Positions 12,248-26,127 of a DNA stretch of 64,000 bases are shown here, in pieces; position 1 is the first letter of the stretch, and each line of letters opens with the position of its first letter. Made by a program: the position numbers and the translations under genes. The notes under the pieces were generated by a model. That model was given only the letters and a program-made list of their open reading frames with translations, did no database searches and was not told where the DNA came from. The DNA lies in contig NC_135367.1 of the NCBI RefSeq assembly GCF_051622035.1, positions 14,932,501 through 14,996,500 of the forward strand, read 5' to 3'. Source of the stretch: Arctopsyche grandis. Taxonomy: Eukaryota; Arthropoda; Insecta; Trichoptera; Hydropsychidae.

Positions 12248-15200
12248 CTTCTATATATGAAATTTCGGTTCAATACATTGAAAGATTTTGAAAAAAACAT
12301 AAAAAAAACCTCGATTCTCTAGAGTAAAAGTACTACATATGTATGAACATATGTACTTCTGGTTGAAGTAAAAGTATTTAAAAAATATAAGTGTATGAAA
12401 TACATCATATGAAATGTAAAATGTAAAAAAGTTTCAGTTTGATCGTTTGTGTGGAATAGGAGATAATTGAATCCATGAATATTGAATTGATAATTGAATA
12501 ATTGAGTCAACTTAAAAATTAACATCGTATCGATAAACATTTCAGTAACCAATATTAAGTTTCAGTTTGAAACGACAAACGGTATTCAAAAAATCAAACA
12601 CACATACTCACATTTTTTCCACATCACGAAAACGTGATCAGTGAATCAGTCAAAATCTCGAGTTTGAATTTTTGTATGATTCTACGTATGTATGTAGTAG
12701 ATTTGGTATGTATACGTATTTAGTATGGCTACGTATATATGTAGTAGATTTGGTATGTATACGTATGTATTTGGTATGGCTACGTATGTATGTAGTAGAT
12801 TTGGGAACAAAAATAAATACCAGAGTATTCAGTTTTTGAAGGAAGTAAAATAACAATCCAACTCGAAGTCGTCAAAAGTATGTACATACATACTTACTCA
12901 CATAAATAAATCGTAGTTATATACAAAATTTATAAATAGCAAACACATAAAGCAAAATTGAATTGGGGGATATTTTTAGTGGTTTGGGAAAATCAAACAG
13001 TCGACGTTTGTCTGAATGCTTTCTATATCACTTTGATAGTATCGACAGAATTATCGGAGTTAGAATTACCTTGGTAGAACTCCCCAGCAACGTGATTGTG
13101 AAAGATGATTATTTATTTTCAGGGTTTGCAGTTATATAGCAAAAATGCTATATACATAAATTTTATATTGAAAGTTAAATAAAACATTACAAGGATCCAT
13201 TTAACTAATATGTAATACACTATCATAATTTTCAATTTTATTTATACAGATTATATACATATGTGGTGTAAATATGGATTACAAAGAGTATAAATTGATT
13301 TCTTTGTATGTTAGATTTCACTTGATATAAACCTTATCTAAAGTTACGTATATAATATCGCGTAAATACCGCACAAACTTCCCGTACTGTTTTCCAGCAT
13401 GTTTAAAATTTTCTACTAAAAATATCTATTAAATATATCATATTAAATGTATTAATATACTGTAGCTGTATTGCATGTGAAATTTATTTATTGCTTCAGA
13501 ATTAATACCAGCAAGATATGTATTGGCCGTTCTTGGGTCTATTGGAATGGGTATTGTTTACGGATTGAAAGTAAACTTATCAGTGGCGTTAGTTGGAATG
13601 TTAAATCATACTGCGCTTCATGAGCTATCTAAGGAGTTATCTCATGATAATACTACATCAAATGCACAAGAGGACGATGGTTGTGTGGCAGAAAATTCAA
13701 CGACCACTGTTGAGGTATGATATTAAGTTAATTGTAGTTAAAAACCATGCACAGAATTCACATTTTAGAAGTATTGTGTGGAAATCATACAAAGTTATGA
13801 TATTTAATATGGTGTTTCAAGAATAAAGCTCAAAAACAAAAATAATTATATGATAGATGTCAAAGTAAAACTTTTTATTGCATTCAGGTATATTAATTAC
13901 ATATATAAGATACCTACAGAATCATAGTAGCTTTTAAACACTTGGAAGTGATTTGTCAATAAATATGAAGTACAAATAAATAAGCTGTTCAACTTAATGG
14001 AATTGAAGTGAAATAATACACAAATCAATTTAATTTGAGTATATCAATTGAGCCATAATATTCTTCTTCAGAAGATAATTTGATGACTTTTGACATTAAT
14101 AAAAATACATTCGCGTTGTTCATAAATGAGAACAATGTTATTTACAAATCAATTGAGTGATACTTGAACGAGTGTATAGCATTTAATTTAAGACTCTTCT
14201 TAATGAGGGAATGTCAATTGAACATCATGGCACATAAGGTTAAGAACCATTGACCCAATTTTTTTGGATTTAAATTTTACACTATAATATCATATATATA
14301 TTTTTTAATTTATAGGATGGACCATTTTTATGGTCGGAGCCATTGCAAGGAATGTTATTGAGTTGTTACTTTTGGGGATATTTCATATCTCAAATTCCAG
14401 GTGGGCTGTTTCAACAATATTAGAATATAATCAAACATATTGAATTCGACTAAGTTTTAATATTAAATTGCAGGTGGCAGGATTGCAGAAATGTTTTCCG
14501 CAAAGTGGGTCATGTTTTTCAGCGTATTTATAAATGTCATATGTACACTTTTAACGCCGGCAATGGCAACTTGGCATTACGTTGCCGTCATCGCAATGAG
14601 GATCGGCGAAGGAATTGGTGGCGTAAGTTACGCACTTGCACTTGCAATAAGACGACATAATTGTGTTTTAGAAGCAGTAAATCCCGCATGACGTGCTGTA
14701 ATAAATGTGTACTAATTTGGGTACCGAAATAACCGCGGCACGGCATGATCAAGTCTTTCTTTTCAATTTATTTGTACACTTAGCGTTGCCAAATTAAGGA
14801 AATCAGCTAAATGTTATTTTAGATTAAGTCAGTCAGGAGAAAATACGTTTAGATGTATGGAGGTTTTATCAATGTTTCACTATGGATGTTTGAATTGAAA
14901 ATACATAGTTTCACTATGGATGTTTGAATAGAATAACGAGTAAAACAAACAGACGAGCATACATACACTATACAAGCATAATGGTTATACAGTATACTAA
15001 ATACAAGGTCAGATTAGACTTTTAGCACACGTTGCAAAAGAAATAATGATTTTTTTATTTATATTTTACCATGATGCCATTACGGGTTTTGCCCTAATGC
15101 AATGACTATGGTATTGAAACTTTTATATATATAAAAATTTTACCCCAATACAATACCTATGGTATTGAAACTTTTACATATATAAATTTGAAATCATATT

Positions 15201-18200
15201 CAAATGGTGGTGATAAATAGTGAGTAGAATGGTTTTGTCAGTAATATTCCGAATAAATTCTCTTCAATCAAGGTCAACCCAGTACTTGAACCCTGGATCC
15301 TCTCGGTGGTAAGCATTAATGCAACCACCGAGCTATACTGCTGGTTTTAAATATTAACATTATTACTAAACTAGTGTTGTACCCGATGGCATATCATCGC
15401 ATGGGTGTTGGCATATTATGTTATTAAATTAAAAAAATTTTTAAAAGAAATGTGTCGCCGGTCATGTGTTCCATCCCCACACGGTCGAATTTTTTTCAAA
15501 CACTTTTAAATACATTTAATTTAATATTTATATTTAATTGTTTAATATGAAAAAAAAATGGTAAAAACTACCTAACTACCTACATAAATGTAAACAATAT
15601 AAAACACCAATAGAAAAATTAATTAATTGAATAAGTTTTTAATAGATGGCGGTAAATTCTCTGCCAAGAGGAAACATTGGTAACCAATAGTATATATAGA
15701 AGGTTTTTCTTTTGTTATTGTATTCGTATATACGTTTTGGTAGTGGTTCAGCTGTGACGTACATATGTAAGTATGTCGAATCGAAACGACTATTATAGTA
15801 CGGCGAGCGTTATCCCAGACAGACACACAGAATAGCGATATTATATATACATATATATGATATTAAAAAGGCATCAAATTTTATTTGATTTGTACCAATC
15901 ATCATATGACTTTTAATGTAGGATTTAATTTTATCGCACTAAAATTGAACAACGATCATCGTAATTAAATTTTGAGATTTTTACAAGAATATGTAGAATT
16001 AAATCAATTTACATCTATTACTAAAATAATTTGTTATTTTTTTTCGCTAAAACTAATTGATTGTGCTGTTTATGTCGATTGGAAAGTTATCTACATGTGT
16101 AACATTTATGTTTTGAATGTTTAATTGTATTTATATATTTGGAAAATTAGATTGCATGATCACATTATGTTACAAGGGGATGGCACTTCCGGCCCTGTAT
16201 TGTTTGATAGGACGTTGGGGTCTACCCGACGAGCGAAGACGAATGACGTTCATGGTTCACGTAGGTACCACCATAGGAGGAGCTAAAGCGTACTTAACTG
16301 GGACAAACGTGTTGCGGAGCTGGGGTGAGTTTACACCGCACAATGTTGTCAAATGCTGGGAATGTGCTGTGTATATATTTGAATATATACATTTTTCATC
16401 ATCATCACTACGTCAATGGCTATGGTTCGCACTATCTTCAAATCACGATCATATATGTATTTTGCACCACACTCGGCTGTACTTTCTTCCATGATGGTCT
16501 TCATGTTTTCAGCTTTTAATGTTCTGTAGATTATATTTAAGACATTTAAGAACGCTCTTTGTCAAGCTATAATTTGATACCATTTAAGTTAATTTCTAAT
16601 TTTTTTCAATCAACGGAAGGAATGGGAAATACAAGGATTGAAGATTTGGTTAGATTTATTGATTTCAAGCATCTTCTTTTGAGATTTGCTCAGTAAGTCA
16701 CAATTGGAATGAATTTCGAATGGTGTCATGATATTGTCATAATGGTGTCATGATATTGTAACGTGGGAAAACGGTCTAAGAGGAGCTGCCGGTTAAGTGT
16801 ATTCGGAAGCGAACAATGGAGGCTCTTGGATTAGATCAGTCAGTTCCCGCTAGAGTTCTCAGAATCCTGGCGAGAGCTAGAGATTGTATGTGCCTTAGAG
16901 CATGAGACTGTAAAACTGTACGTGCCTAAACAATGCATAAATAAACGGATCGGGGAAGCTGTAGTGAATAACTCGCCCTTTAAAAGGAGGTATTCTGGAA
17001 CGAGCGCTGGCTGCGCGTGGCCCTCCTGAATCATTCAATAAATGCTGTGAAGCGACTCTGGTCTTTCACTTAGATCCTCAACCCACCCCTACGCAACAAT
17101 ATACTACTATTACCCTGTTTACATATATTTTAAATTATTATTTTTTTTAATTAAATTTATTTTTATTTTTTTATTTTACATATATACCAGGAAGGCCTTA
17201 CAGGTAAATCCCAATGCGCCTTCCTGGCCAATTACAAATACAAATACAGCATTTTTATTATAAGTCGTTGAATTGCGAGACACTGAAAAAACTCGCAAAT
17301 TAACGAGACATCTATGAATTGTACATAAATTTTTATTGTACATCAATCAAATTTTTCAAATAGTGGTGACATAGTAGGTAGGAAGGATTTTTAGCCAATT
17401 TTTTTTTCCGGGAACCGTTTCAACAATGAAATCAGAGAAAATTGGCAAACTCTGATAGGAAACGATCAACCTGGAATCACAAATCCAGGTCTGACCAACA
17501 GCATACTCTGAAAAATTCATTTTCATTCAGGGATAGAACCCGGCACCTTCTTGACGGTAAGCAGAAGCTTAACGTCCGAGCTATGCTGCTGGCTATATAC
17601 ATATTGTTGCGTAGGGGTGAGTGGAGGATCCGAGTAAAAGGCCAAAGTCGTGTCACAGCATTTATTGGTGATTAAGGAGATACACGCACTGCCAGTGCTC
17701 CGTCCAGAATGTCTTGATATGGTCTAAGTACCTCCTTATAAAGGAACAGGTCGCTCAGGGCAATCTTCGACGTCCGGTTACTTCCCTATTGTTTAGGCAT
17801 ATACCCGGATATGTATTCCCACGACATTCAGTCCCACGCTATCGGTCACTTCTGAGAATTCCACGAGAATGCGACCGAGTGCTGCTACTACGCCAATTCG
17901 GTGGCCATTGTTTAGCCTACTTGCACTTAGTCTGCAGATAATCCTCGAAACCAATTATAACGGTCGCACAGTGTCAGGGATGCGCCTCGGCCTAATCCGA
18001 TTGCGCTTAACCGGCGGCTTTTTTTAGTATACGCTACAATATTTATGAAAAGTTCCTAATTCACCCCAATGGCTAATGAACATAAGTATGTTTGTACTTT
18101 TCAGTCATTAGATTGCTATTAAAATCTCCTTTGTTTGTATAATATGTATGTATTAAGTCATTCCTCACAATCTTGAAGAGCGTTCTAAAATGTCTTAGTT

Positions 18201-20518
18201 GATTTAGTGTCACCTGTACAATGTGAAGACATGTACATAAAAAAAATAATGCAGGTGTATGCGTTGTTATGTTTCTTTCGCATGTTTTGTCTTAACCGAG
18301 GGCATGACTTGTGTTACTTCTGATTAATTCAGTTTTAGTTGTACTAAATACAATTTAAAAGATAATGAAATATAATATTATGTATTTGTGAAAAATCAAG
18401 TATCCCATGTGAGGTGTTTTGTATTAGGGAGTGACGTTTCCTGGTATGCATGTCCTGCTGTCTCGTTGGGCTCCGCCCGCTGAACGTGGTGGAATGTCGG
18501 CTATCGTATATGCCGGAACTGCCCTCGGTACTGTTCTGTCAATGCTACTAGCTGGTTTACTATCTGCACAACTAGGTAACAAATTTTCACCATTTTCTTC
18601 TTTCCCACTAATATATTATATTTCATACATATGTACAATACTGTATATTGGCTTCTTGTATGCTAAGTTCTAAATTTAAATGTATTGTATATACATATTA
18701 TAGGAAAAAGTTTGATTGTACAATTGGTTAATTACAAGGAATAATAACGATATGTCCATCATGTCATCTGCTATATTCATTCACTGCAACACTGCATTTT
18801 ACAATGATAAATGGATTATTGGAATCATATTATGATGGATACAAAAACAGTTGTTCTTTTTTGCACCGAAATACGGGAAATTAAAGAATTTAGTAAATAT
18901 TATAAATTAATGAGGGCTATGAATGCATCAGTGATGTACAATAACTGATATCAACTTTTGAGACCATGATTGTGTTTAAATTTAAAGGTCCATCTATTTG
19001 TTGCCTTTGTATTTGTTGAATGTTAAATATGAATAATGTACTTTGTGTTTTATCTTTTTAGATGTTTTTTGTTGTTTTCACGTGGAGAAAGTTACTATAT
19101 GTATATACATAGATTTAGAAATGAAAATTTACATCACAATGTTCTGTTGAACGAAATTAATTTTTTTACACATATGTATTACTTCAATTTGTGTAGACTT
19201 TAAGAATACAGAATTAAACGTATGATTGGTCTCTGTTAGGATGGGAATCTGTGTTTTACGTGATGGGTGGTCTATCAACAACTTGGTGCTTCTTGTGGAT
19301 AGTTTTTGTACAAGATTCACCACAGCAGCAACCTTATATCGATCAAGAAGAGAGAGACATGCTCGTAAATGCTTTAGGATCCAAGCCAAAAGGGTCAACA
19401 AAGGTTAGTAGAAATTATTGAGGATTCTAGAACAATTAAAATGTCCATTTTCAACAAAATTCAGATTATTTTTAGAAATTGCCAGTTCCCTGGAAGGCTG
19501 TGTTAACATCGCCACCTTTTTTAGCAATTATGGTGGCTCATACATGCTCAAATTGGGGATGGTATATGTTGCTTATTGAACTCCCATTCTACATGAAACA
19601 AGTTCTCAAGTTTAATATAACCGAAGTAAATACAATTAATTTCAATATGTATTTTAACAGTTATATATAAAAATAGGTATGCATACATATCTTGTTAATT
19701 GTTTTTAGAATGCAGTTGTGACTGCTATTCCATTTTTGACATTGTGGTTGTTCAGTTTGGGTCTCAGTAGGACCTTAGACTACTTGAAGGTTAAAGGAAC
19801 TATTACAACTACAACGTCACGTAAAATTGGCACTTTGTTCGGTAAGAAGTTTGCTACTAGAATTATAATATAATGCAACCAAATTAAGTTAATAAATATG
19901 CTGTTTATTTTTTCAGCTTCATGCATACCTCTAATTTGCTTACTGGGATTGTGTTACATTGGATGCCATCGGACTTTAGCTGTAGTCCTCATGGCTATTG
20001 GTGTAACATGTATCGGTGGAATGTTTTGCGGGTTTCTTTCTAACCATATTGATATTGCTCCAAATTTTGCAGGTTAGAAAATCTTTTTGAATTATTTAGG
20101 GTTTTTATGCCCATTCCTATTTTAAAAACAAGTTATATTTCAATTAATTATTATAAAAATTAAAAGGAACTCTAATGGCAATAACGAATACTATGGCAAC
20201 TATACCAGGTATTATCGTTCCGATATTTGTTGGACAACTCACTCATGGAAATGTAAGTGGATTTAAATGCGTTTTGATATTTTTCAACCAATTATTAATA
20301 TCGTATCTTTGATTTAGCAAACAATATCAGCGTGGCGGGTTATATTCTTTGTGACAATTGGTCTGTACGTGATTGAAATATTGGTTTATATGATTTTTGG
20401 CTCTGGGGAAGAGCAACCGTGGAACCGACCAGAAAAGTGTGGAGACGAAGAAGATTTGAAAATGGAAAATCAGCCTTTGAATGAAAAGCTGAAAGTCGAG
20501 GATACTAACGTACATTGA
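6485..20518 (+). CDS. SLC17-family MFS anion transporter (sialin/VGLUT/phosphate type), complete, 11 exons per transcript
   Basis: Predicted 12-TM organic-anion/phosphate transporter. Coding exons: 6485-6521, 13500-13714, 14316-14400, 14474-14622, one of 16177-16324 or 18428-18575, 19240-19403, 19476-19625, 19709-19841, 19917-20072, 20167-20252, 20318-20518. All junctions are GT-AG and keep frame, giving 507 residues, usual for SLC17. Family landmarks: IPARYVLAVLGSIGM (TM1), GLKVNLSVALVGM, NHTA, WSEPLQGMLLSCYFWGY, SQIPGG, RIGEGIGG, RWAPPAER, WESVFYV, SNWGWYMLLIELPFY, SNHIDIAPNFAG, AWRVIFF. The loop after TM1 has NTT and NST glycosylation sequons. The ATG exon starts at an acceptor (TGTTGCAG, 6315), so an untranslated exon lies upstream. 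Intron 1 is 7 kb. Substrate cannot be told from sequence. The unusual point is the duplicated fifth exon, listed separately. Confidence 0.93.
6522..8771. other. SLC17 intron 1, left part, no firm feature
   Basis: AT-rich intron sequence. Short tandem duplications occur (AGTAAAACATTAGAAA twice near 7332-7385; TATAAGAGGTATGATT twice near 7640-7680). A somewhat GC-richer stretch, 8259-8501, reads as an 80-codon ATG-initiated frame with no similarity I recognise; it may be chance or an unidentified exon. Confidence 0.4.
8772..9296. mobile_element. TTAA-flanked MITE (piggyBac-like)
   Basis: Ends GAGGGCTGGACACC (left) and, as complement of the right end, GAGGGCTGTACACCCG form terminal inverted repeats. 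TTAA is present on both sides (8768-8771 and 9297-9300). The interior is AT-rich with an ATATAT stretch near 9184-9250 and has no transposase. It lies in SLC17 intron 1. Confidence 0.78.
9301..11272. other. SLC17 intron 1, middle part, no gene seen
   Basis: AT-rich sequence with TACATATGTA-type microsatellites (near 10000-10025, 10960-10990, 11040-11085), an ATTAATTA-rich stretch (9780-9870) and a cluster of ACCGGTA words (9898-9955). I recognise no exon or transposon boundary here. Confidence 0.4.
11273..11371 (+). CDS. possible short secreted-peptide ORF (32 codons) inside SLC17 intron 1
   Basis: ATG in good context (ACAAATGA) opens a 32-codon frame that starts MKWQFLACVIIVSISTMGVL and reads like a signal peptide (positive n-region, hydrophobic core, small residue before the presumed cut), followed by a short Lys/Cys/Arg-rich tail. 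The TAG stop is followed directly by GTAATA, a possible splice donor, so this could instead be a noncoding or alternative exon read in another frame. I recognise no homologue; with 32 codons, chance is a real possibility. Confidence 0.25.
   Translation: MKWQFLACVIIVSISTMGVLAKCSIRCVVFAK
11690..12540. repeat. degenerate repeat region with recurrent CACTTCCGGTT words and a (TA)n tract
   Basis: Related segments containing AAAGT(C)CCACTTCCGGTT or its variants recur near 11700, 11960, 12105 and 12350, each followed by an A- or T-rich stretch, so the region looks internally repeated. A (TA)n microsatellite of about 80 bp lies at 12168-12242. This is probably an old dispersed repeat; no coding sequence. 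Confidence 0.5.
12538..12690. repeat. dispersed repeat, copy 1 (second copy at 44447-44610)
   Basis: The segment from AGTAACCAATATTAAGTTTC through CGAAAACGTGATCA to AAAATCTCGAGTTTGAATTT is shared, with substitutions and small indels, with 44447-44610 in the same orientation. The family is not identified. Confidence 0.65.
12683..12802. repeat. minisatellite of about 54 bp, just over two copies
   Basis: The words TACGTATGTATGTAGTAGAT and TTGGTATGTATACGTAT repeat in the same order. It is located directly after the dispersed repeat in SLC17 intron 1. Confidence 0.6.
12803..13499. other. SLC17 intron 1, right part, no feature
   Basis: Simple AT-rich intron DNA that ends in the acceptor TTGCTTCAG before exon 2. 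Nothing else was recognised. Confidence 0.5.
14875..15185. repeat. two short tandem duplications in the SLC17 intron before exon 5A
   Basis: TTTCACTATGGATGTTTGAA occurs twice (about 14875-14935). A unit of about 55 bp containing CTATGGTATTGAAACTTTTA occurs twice (about 15087-15183). Apart from these and the SINE, this 1.55-kb intron shows no feature. Confidence 0.6.
15190..15353 (-). mobile_element. tRNA-derived SINE copy 1
   Basis: Read on the minus strand the head is CCAGCAGTATAGCTCGGTGG, with an A-box-like TAGCTCGGTGG and, about 35 nt on, a B-box-like GGGTTCAAGT. It shares the head with the copy at 17185-17597. The 3' boundary toward lower coordinates is not clear. Confidence 0.6.
16177..16324 (+). 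CDS. alternative exon 5A of the SLC17 gene (TM4-TM5 segment)
   Basis: 148-nt exon, phase 0 in and phase 1 out, exactly like exon 5B. Acceptor TTACAAG is weak (poor pyrimidine tract); donor G|GTGAGT is strong. It encodes GMALPALYCLIGRWGLPDER, then a TM5-like segment. Against 5B, 14 of 49 positions are identical without any gap, including G1, P5, R13, W14, P17, E19, R20, G30, T31 and G34. No stop or indel interrupts it. Odd: the TM5 part carries Lys37, Asn44 and Arg47 where 5B has hydrophobic or small residues, so the isoform would be functionally different, or the exon is ageing. Confidence 0.72.
16757..17098 (+). mobile_element. solo LTR 1 (Ty3/gypsy-like target)
   Basis: Starts TGTAACGTGGG and ends CCCCTACGCAACA (TG...CA), with a 4-bp duplication ATAT at 16753-16756 and 17099-17102. 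An internal AATAAA lies near the 3' end (about 17037), as in an LTR R region. No internal retroelement sequence is present, so it is a solo LTR. ATAT targets are known for 17.6/297-type gypsy elements. It is between SLC17 exons 5A and 5B. Confidence 0.75.
17185..17597 (-). mobile_element. tRNA-derived SINE copy 2
   Basis: The minus-strand head CCAGCAGCATAGCTCGGACG is followed by a B-box GGTTCTATCCC. The distal part holds GGAAGGCGCATTGGGATTTA, a likely tail region, near 17190-17220. Limits are approximate. It lies between the two solo LTRs. Confidence 0.55.
17605..18038 (-). mobile_element. solo LTR 2, same family as LTR 1, opposite orientation
   Basis: On the minus strand it runs from TGTAGCGTATAC to CACCCCTACGCAACA and shares GCCGGTTAAG near the 5' end and the 3' end with LTR 1. 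It is flanked by ATAT at 17601-17604 and 18039-18042. The two LTRs are diverged and unequal in length, so they are separate insertions rather than one element's pair. Confidence 0.75.
18428..18575 (+). CDS. canonical exon 5B of the SLC17 gene (TM4-TM5 segment)
   Basis: 148-nt exon, phase 0 to 1, acceptor GTATTAG, donor G|GTAACA. It encodes GVTFPGMHVLLSRWAPPAER, the standard SLC17 signature at the end of TM4 and in the following cytoplasmic loop, then TM5 (YAGTALGTVLSMLLAGLL). With this exon the protein matches the family throughout, so this is the default form (residues 163-211). Including both 5A and 5B shifts the frame into a TGA within 5B; skipping both gives TGA at the eighth codon of the next exon. 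Confidence 0.9.
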
Positions 20519-20564
20519 AGATTATGATTATTATTTTGAAGATTAATCAAATTTTATGGTGTGA

Positions 20565-20570
20565 AATAAA
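20565..20570 (+). terminator. polyadenylation signal of the SLC17 gene
   Basis: AATAAA 47 bp after the TGA stop codon, with no closer candidate. It lies within the short space between two converging genes. Confidence 0.6.
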
Positions 20571-20767
20571 TGTGCTTATATGTGATTCTATTATAAAGCG
20601 TAAATTATAATATAAAAAATGTTTACGTGATAATGTATCGAATTATAATTATAATGACGAGGAAACAATCTCTCAATTGCAGGCATTAAAATGTATTTAT
20701 TCTATTATATGATGTATTGTTTTCAAATGCCAAAAATAGGTTTATATGTATATGTAATTGTTTCTAA

Positions 20768-20773
20768 TTTATT
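20768..20773 (-). terminator. polyadenylation signal of NSUN4
   Basis: TTTATT on the plus strand (AATAAA on the minus strand) 62 bp past the NSUN4 stop codon. The two converging genes are only about 320 bp apart between stop codons. Confidence 0.55.
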
Positions 20774-20835
20774 CAAATGTATTTAATACAATGATTGTAT
20801 AATATTGGATTAAATAAATGTATGTTTCAATACAA

Positions 20836-24402
<3,567 letters not shown>

Positions 24403-24834
24403 TTTGAGTTTGTTTATTTATTGGTCTATATTATAAAATATTGAAATAAGGTTTTTAATGCAGATTCATATATTTCTTAAATTTGAAATAACAGTAGAAT
24501 ATTAGTTACAAATATACGAACATGTTTCGTATTTAAAGGATGATTATAACTTATAGGTTAGGCAAATGTCAAACGTTGAACATAAAAAAAAGATATATCG
24601 GCCATAGTCATAAGTTATGGAATTTCAATTCACTAATGATTTTTTGGTAATTGGACTATTCGTCACATTGGGGTGGTCACAAAGACAATTTTTGCCATGA
24701 AAATCGCGAATACACAATATTTGGCACTCAAGTTCTCGTTACTATGATAGTTATCGTTAGTATGATTTTCTTTTCGGCTGCCAGATGTTCCGTTATAGAG
24801 ATTTTAGTGACTTTGTGACGAGTAATTTGTGACC
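24403..24834. promoter_or_regulatory. upstream region of NSUN4
   Basis: AT-rich sequence before the NSUN4 start codon. No clear TATA box or initiator could be chosen. Nothing else was seen before the foldback element. Confidence 0.3.
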
Positions 24835-25071
24835 AGTAATCACCGAACCGATTTTTTGGTTCGGTGATTACTAGTCAAATGTGAACCAGTCACAGAACAA
24901 CCGGTCACTCTAGATCTGTCACACGTGATCACCCGTCACACCCTAAAATCGGTCAACCAGTTTTCTTGTGACCGATTTTAGGGTGTGACCAGTTTTAGTG
25001 TGACGGGTGATCACGTGTGGCCGATCTAGAGCGACAGGTTGTCCTGTGACTGGTTTACATATGACTAGTAG
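24835..25071. mobile_element. foldback repeat built from CGGTCAC words
   Basis: Two nested inverted repeats. A perfect 15-bp hairpin (AGTAATCACCGAACC, 8-nt loop) occupies 24835-24872. It is followed by a hairpin with arms of about 90-105 bp (24870-24962 against 24968-25071), both containing CACGTGATCACCCGTCACAC. The right arm has one extra ACTAAAACTGGTCAC unit. A related, non-palindromic copy lies at 28374-28612. Confidence 0.75.
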
Positions 25072-26060
25072 CCCGTTTACCGATTTTTTACAAGGCTATT
25101 CTATGTTTCACTAATTATGGAATGTATTTTATTGGTAAGTAATTTAGTCTATTTTTTATTACTAGCCTCTTCTTACTTCACTTTCGATTTTTTCGTTTGA
25201 CGAAATTTTTCAGTATTTAAAAATGAAAGGTCAGTATTTATATTAAATAGCCAGTATTTGTATTAAACGGCTAATATCCATCTTTCATTATTAATGTGAT
25301 AAATGGTAAGTTTTATTTTGATGAATAGTCAGTACTACTTTTTTTTTTGGTAGCACCGCAAGATTGATATTATACGATCTTGATGGACAATTCCATCCAA
25401 CAGGCATTTTTATTTAATCTGACGAATGTACGCCAAATTTTTATATTGTCCATTCTTTATTTATACTGATATTTGATAATATGATACTTTCCGGTTTGTT
25501 AATAAAATACTGGCCGAAAACTAATTTATATATTTACCGAAATCGATTAAAATAATGCCCATTTAATTTTTTGCCAATTTTTATTATTATTGTATTTTAT
25601 ATTTAGATTAATTTCAAGAAAAAAAATCAATAAAATAAAGTGAGTAGAGAAAAATCAAATTGATTAAATGATATATTAGATCACTCAAAAATAAAAATAT
25701 AAGCATACACGGTGTTCACAACAGGATTGATCTGTTGAATGTAGATGAAATGATATTTGGTATATTTGCTACAAATGAAACTTTCCAACAAAAATGTTTA
25801 CTTAGAAATAGATTTAGGCTAGGGATCGGGGCACTATTGTTCACTTCTTAGAAAAAACATGTTTTTACAAGCTTTTTCGCTCTCTGGCTTTGTACACTGA
25901 TGGAACGAGTAACCTAAGTCTACTTAAGTTTCACTGATGGAACGAGTAACAACTAAGAAAAACTTTTTCAACCATCATGTTGGATCATTAACATTACATA
26001 CACAACCAATCAAAGTAGTATTTAATGAAATTTTAAACTTAAAATTACAGTAAAACACCA
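25072..26060. other. spacer between NSUN4 and TBC1D31-like genes, no gene seen
   Basis: AT-rich DNA. CACTGATGGAACGAGTAAC is duplicated near 25897-25950. No exon, RNA gene or transposon end was recognised. Confidence 0.45.
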
Positions 26061-26066
26061 TTTATT
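26061..26066 (-). terminator. polyadenylation signal of the TBC1D31-like gene
   Basis: TTTATT on the plus strand, i.e. AATAAA on the minus strand, about 60 bp past the stop codon. Confidence 0.45.
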
Positions 26067-26127
26067 TATCTTAGAAGCGTTTAATATTATAAAATAAATA
26101 AATTTATCTAATAAAATTTCCAAATTT

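Noticed and set aside
12073..12291. 72-codon frame with an Ile-Tyr repeat
   Set aside because: It is a translation of the (TA)n microsatellite.
16117..16494. 125-codon plus-strand frame as a separate gene
   Set aside because: It is the SLC17 alternative exon 5A plus read-through into both introns.
16757..18038. The two LTRs as ends of one retrotransposon
   Set aside because: They are in opposite orientation, differ in length and sequence, each has its own ATAT duplication, and no gag or pol sequence lies between them.
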